A stretch of 64,000 nt of DNA from Mesorhizobium loti CJ3sym (lineage in GTDB: Bacteria; Pseudomonadota; Alphaproteobacteria; Rhizobiales; Rhizobiaceae): positions 96,061 through 160,060 of the forward strand of contig NZ_AXAL01000018.1 in the NCBI RefSeq assembly GCF_000472785.1, read 5' to 3'. Of the stretch, positions 27,771 through 35,486 are shown in pieces; position 1 is the first letter of the stretch, and each line of letters opens with the position of its first letter. The position numbers and the translations under genes were made by a program. The notes below the pieces were generated by a model, which made no database searches, was not told the DNA's origin, and saw only the letters and a program-made list of their open reading frames with translations.

Positions 27771-28047
27771 GGGTTCTGCTCCCGTATTGGACGCGCAGGC
27801 CTCTGACGCGATCCAGGTGTGAAACTACATCCACACCGCTCGCCTCCGAGCGGGCGTGATAATTTTCGGTGACCCGAATGATCGTTTCCACCACATTTGG
27901 GAAGCAGCCGCAACAGCGACCGCGCTTTTGCATGGCATGATAAATCTTTGCCGGCACGATAAGCTGCCAGGGATCCAGATCCAGCAGCCCAATGATCGTC
28001 TGCTCGATTTCCTTCTCGGTAATGATATTGCAATGGCAGATCAGCAT
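27736..28047 (-). CDS. bfd: Bacterioferritin-associated ferredoxin
   Basis: 103 residues. The [2Fe-2S] domain occupies the first 70, with Cys4, Cys6, and the cluster RCCGCF giving Cys45 and Cys48 (plus Cys46). Bfd delivers electrons to bacterioferritin heme to release stored iron. It is longer than the 64-residue E. coli protein; the basic tail (about 75-103) is encoded partly over the bfr start region. The family start MLICHCN is unambiguous. Confidence 0.92.
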   Translation of the reverse strand: MLICHCNIITEKEIEQTIIGLLDLDPWQLIVPAKIYHAMQKRGRCCGCFPNVVETIIRVTENYHARSEASGVDVVSHLDRVRGLRVQYGSRTHERRNSDHRAA

Positions 28048-28102
28048 TGACTTGGCTCTGGCTGACGGCGCTTCCTCCTCGCCGCGTGGCTTAAATCTTC
28101 AT

Positions 28103-28131
28103 CGGGCATGATCCTTTCAAGACCATGCCCG
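28103..28131 (-). terminator. Hairpin between the first imelysin gene and bfd
   Basis: CGGGCATG (28103-28110) and CATGCCCG (28124-28131) are perfect 8-bp arms around a 13-nt loop, 12 nt after the imelysin stop. No T-run follows on the minus strand (on the plus strand GGGGGTTTT does). It may partly uncouple bfd-bfr from the imelysin transcript. Confidence 0.45.
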
Positions 28132-28143
28132 GGGGGTTTTCCC

Positions 28144-29433
28144 TTATTTGAACACCTTGTCGGGTGCGTCGAGGCTATCGGACCCTTCGAAGGCGATGGC
28201 GTTGAGCTTCAAGGAACCGACGGCACGTTCGATCGATTTGGTCTGGTCCATCAGCGCGTCGATCGCCGCCTGAACGGTGGCATTGCCTTCCTTGTTTCCT
28301 TCGGCGATCTGCTGGTCATAGGCCTCGCCGGCCAATGCCCGCGCCTTGATCGCCTCCATCTTGGCGACGGTGACATCGAGCTTATCAGACAGTTCCTTGT
28401 CGATCGCCGGATCGGTAGCCTTCACCATATCGGCCACCGAAGGCCCCGAAACAACCGTGCCATCGAGCCTGGTATAGTTGGCGTGGTAGGCGGCGCGGAT
28501 GCCGATCGCGTCATTGAGGTGCGAGTTGTAGGTATTGTCGGAGAAGCAGTCCTGCTCCTCTTCCGGATCATGCAGCAACAGGCCGAGCTTCATGCGCTCA
28601 CCGGCCAGTTCACCGTAGGACAGCGAGCCCATGCCGGTGAAGATGGTCGAGATGGCGGTGTCCGGCTCGCCGTCGACGAGGTTCTTGCGCGCCGCGCCGT
28701 CTTCCTTCCAGTCATTGACCATCTTCTGCAGATCGGAAACCAGAAGGCCGGTCGCCGACTTCAGATATTGCGCACGGCGGTCGCAATTGCCGCCGGTGCA
28801 GTTCTTGAGGTCATAGTCGGTATAGGGACGTTCGCCGGCGCCCGGGCCGGTGCCATGCAGATCCTGGCCCCAGAGTAGGAATTCGATGGCGTGATAACCG
28901 GTGGCGACGTTGGCCTCGATGCCGCCAGCCTGCTGCAGCGTGCCTGACAGGAATTCCGGTGTCAGGTTCGATGCGTCGACCTTCTTGCCATTGATCTCGA
29001 TCTCCTTGTTGGCGATCACATTGGCCGTATAGAGCGAATTCGCGTCCGATTCTGTGCCGTAACTCTTGGCGACATAATCGATCAGGCCTTCGTCCAGCGG
29101 CCAGGAATTCACCTCGCCTTCCCAGTCGTCGACGATCTTGTTGCCGAAACGGTAGACTTCGGTCTGCTGGTAGGGAACGCGCGCCGCCTTCCAGGCATCG
29201 CGGGCAGCATTGAGCGTTTCCGCCGAGGGTTTGGCAAGCAGCGCGTCGACTGCCTTGTCGAGTGCCTGAGCCGTGGTCAGTGAATCCTCATATTTGGCGA
29301 GCCCGATATCGGCATAGGTCTTGATAACCGCCTTCGTGTCGGTTTCCGCCTTGGCAGGCAGCACAAATACCGCCGCCGTCAGCAGCGCCGTGGCACCGAT
29401 CGCCGCAAGCCTGCCGCCATATCGTGCTGTCAT
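28144..29433 (-). CDS. Imelysin-family iron-regulated periplasmic protein
   Basis: 429 residues with a signal peptide (cleavage predicted after the AKA at 27-29). Typical IrpA/imelysin bundle: KAARVPYQQTEVYRFG, WPLDEGLIDYV, and the intact GxHxxE motif GYHAIE at 179-184, which is a putative metal site. The C-terminal half contains EEEQDCFSDNTYNSH. The ATG at 29431-29433 has a GGAGAG ribosome-binding site. An Irr-box palindrome lies about 255 nt upstream, consistent with iron control. Likely binds iron in the periplasm; peptidase activity is doubtful for this family. Confidence 0.9.
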   Translation of the reverse strand: MTARYGGRLAAIGATALLTAAVFVLPAKAETDTKAVIKTYADIGLAKYEDSLTTAQALDKAVDALLAKPSAETLNAARDAWKAARVPYQQTEVYRFGNKIVDDWEGEVNSWPLDEGLIDYVAKSYGTESDANSLYTANVIANKEIEINGKKVDASNLTPEFLSGTLQQAGGIEANVATGYHAIEFLLWGQDLHGTGPGAGERPYTDYDLKNCTGGNCDRRAQYLKSATGLLVSDLQKMVNDWKEDGAARKNLVDGEPDTAISTIFTGMGSLSYGELAGERMKLGLLLHDPEEEQDCFSDNTYNSHLNDAIGIRAAYHANYTRLDGTVVSGPSVADMVKATDPAIDKELSDKLDVTVAKMEAIKARALAGEAYDQQIAEGNKEGNATVQAAIDALMDQTKSIERAVGSLKLNAIAFEGSDSLDAPDKVFK

Positions 29434-29866
29434 TATCGCTCTCCAGTTTCTCGGAAATTCTATAACCGGCGCGTGCGGCGACCAGCGCCGGACCACATCA
29501 ATGCCAAATGCGCCAAGACTTGCCGCGCCATCGCGCGGTTCAGGGAAGAAAGACACCAAAATGCCTCCAATCGAACGGGTTCAAGGCCCAAACATCAAAG
29601 GGATGCGCTAACGCGCAGGCTCCCATAAAGCTTCGACATCAGTGGAAGTCAATGAAAATCGACGGGAAAAGCCAATTGAAACAATAGTTTAGAATTATTC
29701 TAAACTGCAACGGTCAACTTTATGCCTTCGCTGCACCGGCTTTGCGGCCGAACTGTCCGATTGACAGCCGCCATCCCGGGTGCGACCCGCAAACGCTCTC
29801 TTGCGGCGGCGCCAGACAATTGCCACTTGGCCGGAGATCCTAGGATCGAATCAGGATTGGAACGCG
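29434..29866. other. Divergent intergenic region (433 bp) of the iron locus
   Basis: Apart from the Irr-box palindrome, I see no conserved gene here; short frames do not resemble known proteins. Both flanking genes are transcribed away from it, so it must hold two promoters, but I could not assign convincing -35/-10 pairs. Confidence 0.5.
29686..29706. promoter_or_regulatory. Irr-box (iron control element, ICE)
   Basis: TTTAGAA (29688-29694) and TTCTAAA (29698-29704) are separated by 3 bases in a perfect 10-1-10 palindrome. This is the ICE consensus bound by Irr, the heme-responsive Fur-family regulator of rhizobia. It lies 255 nt upstream of the imelysin gene and 161 nt upstream of the reductase gene. 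Confidence 0.8.
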
Positions 29867-31120
29867 ATGAAGAACGGCGTGGTCATTGTCGGTGCGGGTC
29901 ATGCGGGCGTGCAAGCGGCCGCCAGTCTGCGCGAGGATGGCTATGACGGACCGGTGATCCTCATCAGTGACGAGAACGAACTGCCCTACCACAAGCCGCC
30001 GCTGTCGAAGACCTTCATCAAGGACGCCGAGGCCAAACCGCAACCGCTACGCGGCGAAGCGTTCTATACTGGGAACGCGATCGATTACCGGCCCGGCATC
30101 CGCATTGAGCGCATCGATGCCGGCGGACGCCGCCTCGACATCGCCGGCAGCGGCGCGCTTGCCTTCGACCACCTGATCCTGGCAACCGGCTCGCGCCCAC
30201 GCACGCTGCCGCTGCCGGGCGCGGATCTGTCCGGCGTTTTGTCATTGCGTTCGCTGGCCGATGCGCGGCTGATCCGGGAGTTGAGCGCACAGAGCGAAGA
30301 TGTCGTCATCCTCGGCGGCGGCTTCATCGGGCTGGAAATCGCTGCGACGCTGCGGGCGGCCGGCCGCACGGTGACGGTGGTGGAAGCGGTCGACCGGCTG
30401 CTTGGCCGCGCCGTGGCTCCAGTCGTGGCGAGCCATGTCCGGCAAAGGCTGGAAGCGACGGGCGTACGCATCCTGACCGGCACCTCGATTTCAAAACTCA
30501 AAGGCGAAAACGGCCATGTCGTGGCCGCCATCACCTCGTCAGGCGAGAGATTGCCGGCGCGCATGGTCATCGTCGGCATCGGCGCCGTGCCGAATGTCGA
30601 GCTGGCGCAGGAAGCCGGTCTCACCATCGCCAACGGCATCCGCGTCGATCACCAGATGCGCAGTTCCGTGCCTGACATTCTCGCCATCGGCGACGCTGCC
30701 TCCTACCGGCACTGGTTCACCGGCGGCGATGTGCGGCTGGAATCGGTGCAGAACGCCACCGACCAGGCCCGGCTTGCGGCGCGTACGATTACCGGCCACG
30801 CCGATGCTTACTCGGCGGTGCCCTGGTTCTGGTCCGACATCGGCGACATGAAGCTGCAGATGGTCGGGCTGACCGCCGGCGGCGACAGCCATGTCGTGCT
30901 GGGCGACCTGCCCGACAATAAATTCTCGATCTACCACTATGCCGGCGACCGGCTGCTCGGCATCGAATCCGTCAACCGCCCCGGCGACCATATGCTTGGC
31001 CGTAAGATGCTGGGCGCCGGCTTCTCGCCGACGACGGAAACGGTGGGCATGGGGCCAGATGGGCTGAAGGCGGCGCTGGCCGCGTTTCAAAACCTGGAGC
31101 CAGCCAAGGCCCGTGCATAA
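29867..31120 (+). CDS. FAD-dependent ferredoxin/rubredoxin-type reductase
   Basis: 417 residues of the putidaredoxin-reductase class. The FAD motif VIVGAGHAGVQAA is at residue 4 onward, the NAD motif VVILGGGFIGLEIA near 145, GDAAS near 280, and a reductase C-terminal domain after about 325. It transfers electrons from NAD(P)H to a [2Fe-2S] ferredoxin. The shared Irr-box and facing bfd-bfr suggest that the acceptor could be Bfd or a heme-degrading partner (inference). The ATG at 29867 follows an AGGATTGG site; upstream in-frame codons from a GTG at 29780 are not conserved. Confidence 0.88.
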   Translation: MKNGVVIVGAGHAGVQAAASLREDGYDGPVILISDENELPYHKPPLSKTFIKDAEAKPQPLRGEAFYTGNAIDYRPGIRIERIDAGGRRLDIAGSGALAFDHLILATGSRPRTLPLPGADLSGVLSLRSLADARLIRELSAQSEDVVILGGGFIGLEIAATLRAAGRTVTVVEAVDRLLGRAVAPVVASHVRQRLEATGVRILTGTSISKLKGENGHVVAAITSSGERLPARMVIVGIGAVPNVELAQEAGLTIANGIRVDHQMRSSVPDILAIGDAASYRHWFTGGDVRLESVQNATDQARLAARTITGHADAYSAVPWFWSDIGDMKLQMVGLTAGGDSHVVLGDLPDNKFSIYHYAGDRLLGIESVNRPGDHMLGRKMLGAGFSPTTETVGMGPDGLKAALAAFQNLEPAKARA

Positions 31121-31122
31121 GA

Positions 31123-31151
31123 TTGCCAATTTTTGCCATAAGCTCTAAAAT
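31123..31151 (+). promoter_or_regulatory. Predicted parDE promoter
   Basis: TTGCCA (31123-31128), a 17-nt spacer and TAAAAT (31146-31151, 5 of 6 matches). The first transcribed base should fall at or next to the A of the parD ATG (31158), implying a leaderless or nearly leaderless mRNA. A direct repeat, TTGCCA-ATTT-TTGCCA, covers the -35 and spacer and could be an operator. Confidence 0.5.
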
Positions 31152-31157
31152 GACCAA

Positions 31158-31388
31158 ATGAGCACCATGAACATCTCCTTGCCCGACAGTTTGAAACATT
31201 TTGTCGATCAGCAAGTGACGGATCGCGGCTATGGCACGAGCAGCGAGTATGTGCGTGAATTGATCCGCCACGATCAGGATCGTCAACTTCTACGCGGGCT
31301 GCTCCTCGAGGGCGCATCATCCGCGCCGGGCGCCCCCGTTGACGATGACTATTTCGCCGCGCTGCGAAAACGAGCGCAAGGCCAATAA
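31158..31388 (+). CDS. parD: ParD-family antitoxin
   Basis: 76 residues. The ribbon-helix-helix DNA-binding domain is clear (MNISLPDSLKHFVDQQV...SSEYVRELIRHDQ, about 4-45), and the acidic/flexible C-terminus binds the toxin. It is followed after 5 nt by a ParE gene, the normal type II toxin-antitoxin order. An internal ATG at 31167 is an alternative start. The complex probably represses its own promoter. Confidence 0.9.
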   Translation: MSTMNISLPDSLKHFVDQQVTDRGYGTSSEYVRELIRHDQDRQLLRGLLLEGASSAPGAPVDDDYFAALRKRAQGQ

Positions 31389-31393
31389 GTTAA

Positions 31394-31720
31394 GTGACCC
31401 CGAAGGCAATTGTTCCTCGAAACCGCGCGCTGCGGGATATCGAGGTCGCCATTGATTATTATGCACGCGAAGTTAGTTCGCATACGGCGTTGGGCTATGT
31501 CGATGACCTTCAAGACACCTACAAACTGATAGCCAGCCATCCTGCATCAGGCTCTCTCAGGTATGGCTATGAAATAGGATTGCCCGGGCTACGCAGCGTG
31601 CAGCTCAAGCGTTATCCATACCTGATTTTCTACCTTGAACAGACCGACCATATAGATGTGTGGCGGGTGCTGCATGCCAAGATGGACATTCCAGCCTGGT
31701 TACAGAATTCGAACTCCTGA
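31394..31720 (+). CDS. parE: ParE-family toxin (RelE/ParE superfamily)
   Basis: 108 residues with the plasmid stabilisation fold: ALRDIEVAIDYYAREVS, ALGYVDDLQDTYKLIASHP, GLPGLRSVQLKRYPYLIFY and DVWRVLHAKMDIPAWL. ParE toxins generally poison DNA gyrase. It starts with GTG at 31394-31396, translationally close to parD. A bidirectional terminator follows immediately. The stop codon is part of the stem. Confidence 0.88.
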   Translation: MTPKAIVPRNRALRDIEVAIDYYAREVSSHTALGYVDDLQDTYKLIASHPASGSLRYGYEIGLPGLRSVQLKRYPYLIFYLEQTDHIDVWRVLHAKMDIPAWLQNSNS

Positions 31721-31757
31721 CGGCACGTTCACCCGCTTCGGGGTAGGCCGTCAGGAG
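31714..31757. terminator. Bidirectional terminator between parE and gabT
   Basis: An 11-bp perfect inverted repeat (CTCCTGACGGC at 31714-31724 and GCCGTCAGGAG at 31747-31757) overlaps the parE stop codon and lies between converging genes. The loop contains a second small stem (ACCCGCTTCGGGGT). Confidence 0.6.
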
Positions 31758-31773
31758 AAATCGGCGCCCCCTT

Positions 31774-33051
31774 TCAGGCAGCGCAGACTTCGCGGATCGA
31801 GCTTTCCAGGATGTCGAGCGCTTCGTTCATGATCTCGTCCTGGATGGTGATCGGCGCGAGGAAGCGGATGACATTGCCGTAGACGCCGCAGGTCAGCAGG
31901 ATCAGACCCTTGTCGAGCGCCTTCAGCCGGATCGCATTGGCGATTTCGGCCGAAGGCAGGCCCTTCTTGACGTCGTTGAACTCGACCGCGTTCATGAAGC
32001 CGAGGCCCCTGATGTCGACAATCTCGGGCACGTCGTCGCGGATCGATTGCAGGCGCTGCTTCAGCCGCGCGCCCAGCGTGTTGGCGCGGTCGCACAGCTT
32101 CTCGTCCTCGATCACGTCGAGCACCGCATGTGCCGCGGCAACGCCGATCGGGCTGCCGCCATAGGTGCCGCCGAGGCCGCCGGGGCCGGGCGCATCCATG
32201 ATCTCGGCGCGGCCGGTGACCGCCGCCAGCGGGAAGCCGCCGGCCAGGCTCTTGGCCATGGTGGTGATGTCGGCGGCGACTTCATGGTGATCCATGGCAA
32301 ACATCTTGCCGGTGCGGGCAAAGCCGGTCTGCACCTCGTCGGCGATCAGCAGCATACCGTGCTGGTCGCACAGCTTGCGCAGTGCAACCAGGAAATCGCG
32401 TGGCGCGTCGTAGAAGCCACCCTCGCCCTGTACCGGCTCGATGATGATGGCGGCGACGCGGGCCGGATCGACATCGGCCTTGAACAGGCGGTCGAGCGCG
32501 GCAAGCGAATCGGCGACCGAAACACCGTGTAGCGGCACCGGGAACGGCGCATGGTAGACGTCGCCCGGCATGGCGCCGAAGCCGACCTTGTAGGGCACGA
32601 CCTTGCCGGTCAGCGCCATGCCCATGAAGGTGCGGCCGTGGAAGCCGCCTGCAAAGGCGATGACGGCCTGGCGGCCGGTGGCGTTGCGGGCGATCTTGAT
32701 GGCGTTCTCGACCGCCTCGGCGCCAGTGGTGACGAAGATCGTCTTCTTCTCGAACTTGCCGGGCAGCATGGCGTTCAGCCGTTCGGCCAGCCTGACATAG
32801 CTCTCATAAGGCACGACCTGATGGCAGGTGTGGGTGAAGCGGTCGAGCTGCGCCTTGACCGCCTCGATCACCCTGGGATGGCGGTGGCCGGTGTTGACGA
32901 CGGCGATGCCCGAGGAGAAGTCGATGTAGCGGCGGCCCTCGACGTCCCAGATCTCAGAATTCTCAGCCCTGTCGGCGTAAATCTGCGTGGTCATGCCGAC
33001 GCCGCGCGAGATCGACTGGTTCTTGCGTTCGGAAATGGCTGAATTCTTCAT
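31774..33051 (-). CDS. gabT: 4-aminobutyrate aminotransferase
   Basis: 425-residue class III PLP aminotransferase with GAEAVENAIKIAR, the FHGRT motif, LLIADEVQTGFARTG, and the Schiff-base lysine Lys267 in TMAKSLAGGFPL. Converts GABA and 2-oxoglutarate to succinic semialdehyde and glutamate. The ATG at 33049-33051 has a GAGGGA ribosome-binding site; an ATG four codons earlier is the alternative. No gabD is adjacent in the window. Substrate could also be 5-aminovalerate. Confidence 0.9.
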   Translation of the reverse strand: MKNSAISERKNQSISRGVGMTTQIYADRAENSEIWDVEGRRYIDFSSGIAVVNTGHRHPRVIEAVKAQLDRFTHTCHQVVPYESYVRLAERLNAMLPGKFEKKTIFVTTGAEAVENAIKIARNATGRQAVIAFAGGFHGRTFMGMALTGKVVPYKVGFGAMPGDVYHAPFPVPLHGVSVADSLAALDRLFKADVDPARVAAIIIEPVQGEGGFYDAPRDFLVALRKLCDQHGMLLIADEVQTGFARTGKMFAMDHHEVAADITTMAKSLAGGFPLAAVTGRAEIMDAPGPGGLGGTYGGSPIGVAAAHAVLDVIEDEKLCDRANTLGARLKQRLQSIRDDVPEIVDIRGLGFMNAVEFNDVKKGLPSAEIANAIRLKALDKGLILLTCGVYGNVIRFLAPITIQDEIMNEALDILESSIREVCAA

Positions 33052-33273
33052 GATATCCCTCATCGGGCCGGCGCCCGTTCTTGTTTGCTCGGTGTCTTCT
33101 GGCCTTATTTCACATTTTCCTCAAGTCGGCACCACCGGCTGGCGATTGGGCCTGATCCCGGTGCAGCCGTCCGATACGTGTACGAGACCGGTTTCCTTTT
33201 TCCGGAGATCGACTATCCTCCAGATATCCGTGAGGCATCGCGATCAGCGAGCCGCCTGCGGCCGGGGGAGCCC

Positions 33274-34413
33274 ATGAGCAGGAACGTGACATCGTCCGTC
33301 TCGCCGCCATTGGTCAAAACCTCCAGCCTTTTGTCTTTTCCAGCCGCTTCGGCGCTTGTCGTCTGCACAGCCGCATTGATGCTGACCGGCTGCCAGAAGC
33401 AGGAGGCATCAGAAAAGAAACTACCGGTCATGGTGCGTACCGAAACGGTGGCTTTGGCCGACTATGCACCGAGAACCTCGCTGACCGGCGTTATCGCGGC
33501 GCGCACGCTGAACAATCTGTCGTTCCGGGTCGGCGGCCGGGTCGCCGAGCGGCTTGTCGATGTCGGCCAGCATATCGACCAGGGTGCGGTGCTTGCCCGC
33601 ATCGATCCGCAGGAACAGCAATCCGATCTGCGCTCCGCGCAGGCCGATCTTGACGCAGCGCAGGCGCAGCTGACCCAGTCCGCCGCCGCCTTCGAGCGGC
33701 AGAAGACGCTGCTTGCCCAGGGTTTTACCACCAGGCGCGATTATGACGCCGCCGACCAGGCGCTGAAGGTGGCGCAAGGCAGCGTCGATGCCGCGCAGAG
33801 CGCGTTCGCCAATGCCCAGCAGAACCTCTCCTTCACCGAACTCAAGGCCGGTGCCGCCGGGGTCATCACCGCCCGGCAGGTCGAAACCGGTCAAGTGGTG
33901 CAAGCCGCGCAAACCGTGTTCACCGTCGCCGAGGACGGCGACCGCGATGCGGTGTTCAACGTGCAGGAGACGCTGATCGCCAGGACGCCTGCATCGCCTG
34001 CGGTGACGATCACGCTGTTGTCCGATCCGCAGGTCCGGGCTACGGGCAAGGTACGCGAAATCTCGCCGGCGGTTGACCCGGCTTCGGGCTCGATCCGGGT
34101 CAAGGTCGCCATTCCCGATACTCCCACCGGCATGCCGCTGGGAGCCGCCGTCATCGGCTCGGTCAGCGCCAAGCCGGCGAAAGCTGTCCTGCTGCCCTGG
34201 CAGGCGCTGACGTCCAGCGCCGGCAAACCGGCGGTTTGGGTAGTCGATCCCTCGACCAAGGCGGTCGCGACGGCGCCGGTCGAGGTGCTGGCCTTCGATT
34301 CGGGCACCGTCGTCGTCGCCGGCGGGCTGAACGAAGGCCAGAGCGTCGTTACCGCAGGCGGGCAGTTGCTCAGTCCCGGGCAAACGGTCGAGATATCGGG
34401 AGCGGGCCAATGA
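33274..34413 (+). CDS. RND efflux periplasmic adaptor, first of two
   Basis: 379-residue HlyD/AcrA-type membrane fusion lipoprotein. The signal ends in the lipobox LTGC (Cys near residue 38). Barrel-sandwich (RVGGRVAERLVDVGQHIDQG), a coiled-coil hairpin rich in Ala/Gln (about 115-185) and beta-barrel regions follow. The ATG at 33274 has a GGGGGAG ribosome-binding site. It overlaps the next adaptor gene (ATGA). It is a separate sequence from the second adaptor, not a recent duplicate. Confidence 0.92.
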   Translation: MSRNVTSSVSPPLVKTSSLLSFPAASALVVCTAALMLTGCQKQEASEKKLPVMVRTETVALADYAPRTSLTGVIAARTLNNLSFRVGGRVAERLVDVGQHIDQGAVLARIDPQEQQSDLRSAQADLDAAQAQLTQSAAAFERQKTLLAQGFTTRRDYDAADQALKVAQGSVDAAQSAFANAQQNLSFTELKAGAAGVITARQVETGQVVQAAQTVFTVAEDGDRDAVFNVQETLIARTPASPAVTITLLSDPQVRATGKVREISPAVDPASGSIRVKVAIPDTPTGMPLGAAVIGSVSAKPAKAVLLPWQALTSSAGKPAVWVVDPSTKAVATAPVEVLAFDSGTVVVAGGLNEGQSVVTAGGQLLSPGQTVEISGAGQ

Positions 34414-35486
34414 GAAGGCTGCCGCGGATCTTGTTTGGTCTGTGCGCGCTTGGCGCGTTCGCCGGCTGCTCGAAATCGGATGAAAAGCCGCCGGAGATCA
34501 TCCGGCCGGTGCTGTCTGTCGTGGTCGAGCCACGGACCTCGCAGACCTTCGGCTTTGCCGGCTCGGTCGAGCCTCAGGTCAGCGCCGACCTCGCCTTCCG
34601 CCTGCTTGGCCGCGTCGTCTCACGCGACGTCAATGTCGGCGACATCGTCAGCAAGGGCACGACGATCGCCGCGCTCGACCCGACCGCGCTGGAACTGGCC
34701 GTCCAGGCGGCCAAGGCCGAGCTTTCCAATGCCGAGGCACAGTTTGCCAACGCCGCCGCGAGCGAAGAGCGCCAGCGCCAGCTGCTCGCCTCGGCCAACA
34801 CCTCGCAGGCTGTCTTCGATGCCGCGCAGCAGGTAAGAAAAGCCGCCGAGGCCAGCGTCGAACGGGCCAAGGCTTCGCTTGCCAAATCGCAGGAACAGCT
34901 TGGCTATGCCCGGCTGTTCTCGGATTTCGACGGCGTCGTCACCGCCGTCGGCGCCGAGGTCGGGCAGACCGTCTCGGCCGGCCAGACTGTCGTCACCGTG
35001 GCTCGCTCGGATCTGCGCGAGGCGGTGGTCGACATTCCCGACCAGTTGGTCGGTGACCTCACCGCCGGCACGCCATTCCAGGTCATCCTGCAATCGCTGC
35101 CGACGATCCAGACCGAGGCCAAGCTGCGCGAGATCGCGCCACAGTCTGAAGGCTCGACCCGCACGCGACGCATCAAGCTGACGCTCACCAATCCGCCGCA
35201 AGCCTTCCGGCTCGGCTCGACGGTGACGGCGACCCGCGTGGCCAAGGTTATGCCGACGATCGAATTGCCGATGTCGGCACTGCTTGAAAAGGACGGTGTC
35301 GACAAGGTGTGGATCGTCGATCCACAAACGTCGAGCGTGAGCGTGAAAGAGATCAAGGTGGCCGCCAAGGGTGCCGCCACCTTCACCGTCGCCGAGGGGC
35401 TGGAGGCCGGCATGCGCGTCGTCACGGCGGGCGTCCACAGCTTGAGCGAAGGCCAGAAGGTCAAAGTGCCGGAGGGCGGCGTCTGA
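34410..35486 (+). CDS. RND efflux periplasmic adaptor, second of two
   Basis: 358-residue membrane fusion lipoprotein, lipobox FAGC (Cys20 region). Contains the half motifs FRLLGRVVSRDVNVGDIVSKG and ARLFSDFDGVVTAVGAEVGQ that build the barrel-sandwich domain, with an Ala-rich helical hairpin between. It starts inside the stop of the first adaptor and its TGA overlaps the pump ATG, so all three are translationally coupled. Tandem adaptors with one pump resemble Pseudomonas TriABC. Confidence 0.92.
   Translation: MRRLPRILFGLCALGAFAGCSKSDEKPPEIIRPVLSVVVEPRTSQTFGFAGSVEPQVSADLAFRLLGRVVSRDVNVGDIVSKGTTIAALDPTALELAVQAAKAELSNAEAQFANAAASEERQRQLLASANTSQAVFDAAQQVRKAAEASVERAKASLAKSQEQLGYARLFSDFDGVVTAVGAEVGQTVSAGQTVVTVARSDLREAVVDIPDQLVGDLTAGTPFQVILQSLPTIQTEAKLREIAPQSEGSTRTRRIKLTLTNPPQAFRLGSTVTATRVAKVMPTIELPMSALLEKDGVDKVWIVDPQTSSVSVKEIKVAAKGAATFTVAEGLEAGMRVVTAGVHSLSEGQKVKVPEGGV

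Noticed and set aside
29780..29866. GTG-initiated extension of the ferredoxin reductase
   Set aside because: The extra 29 residues are not like a signal or domain, and the ATG directly precedes the FAD-binding motif.
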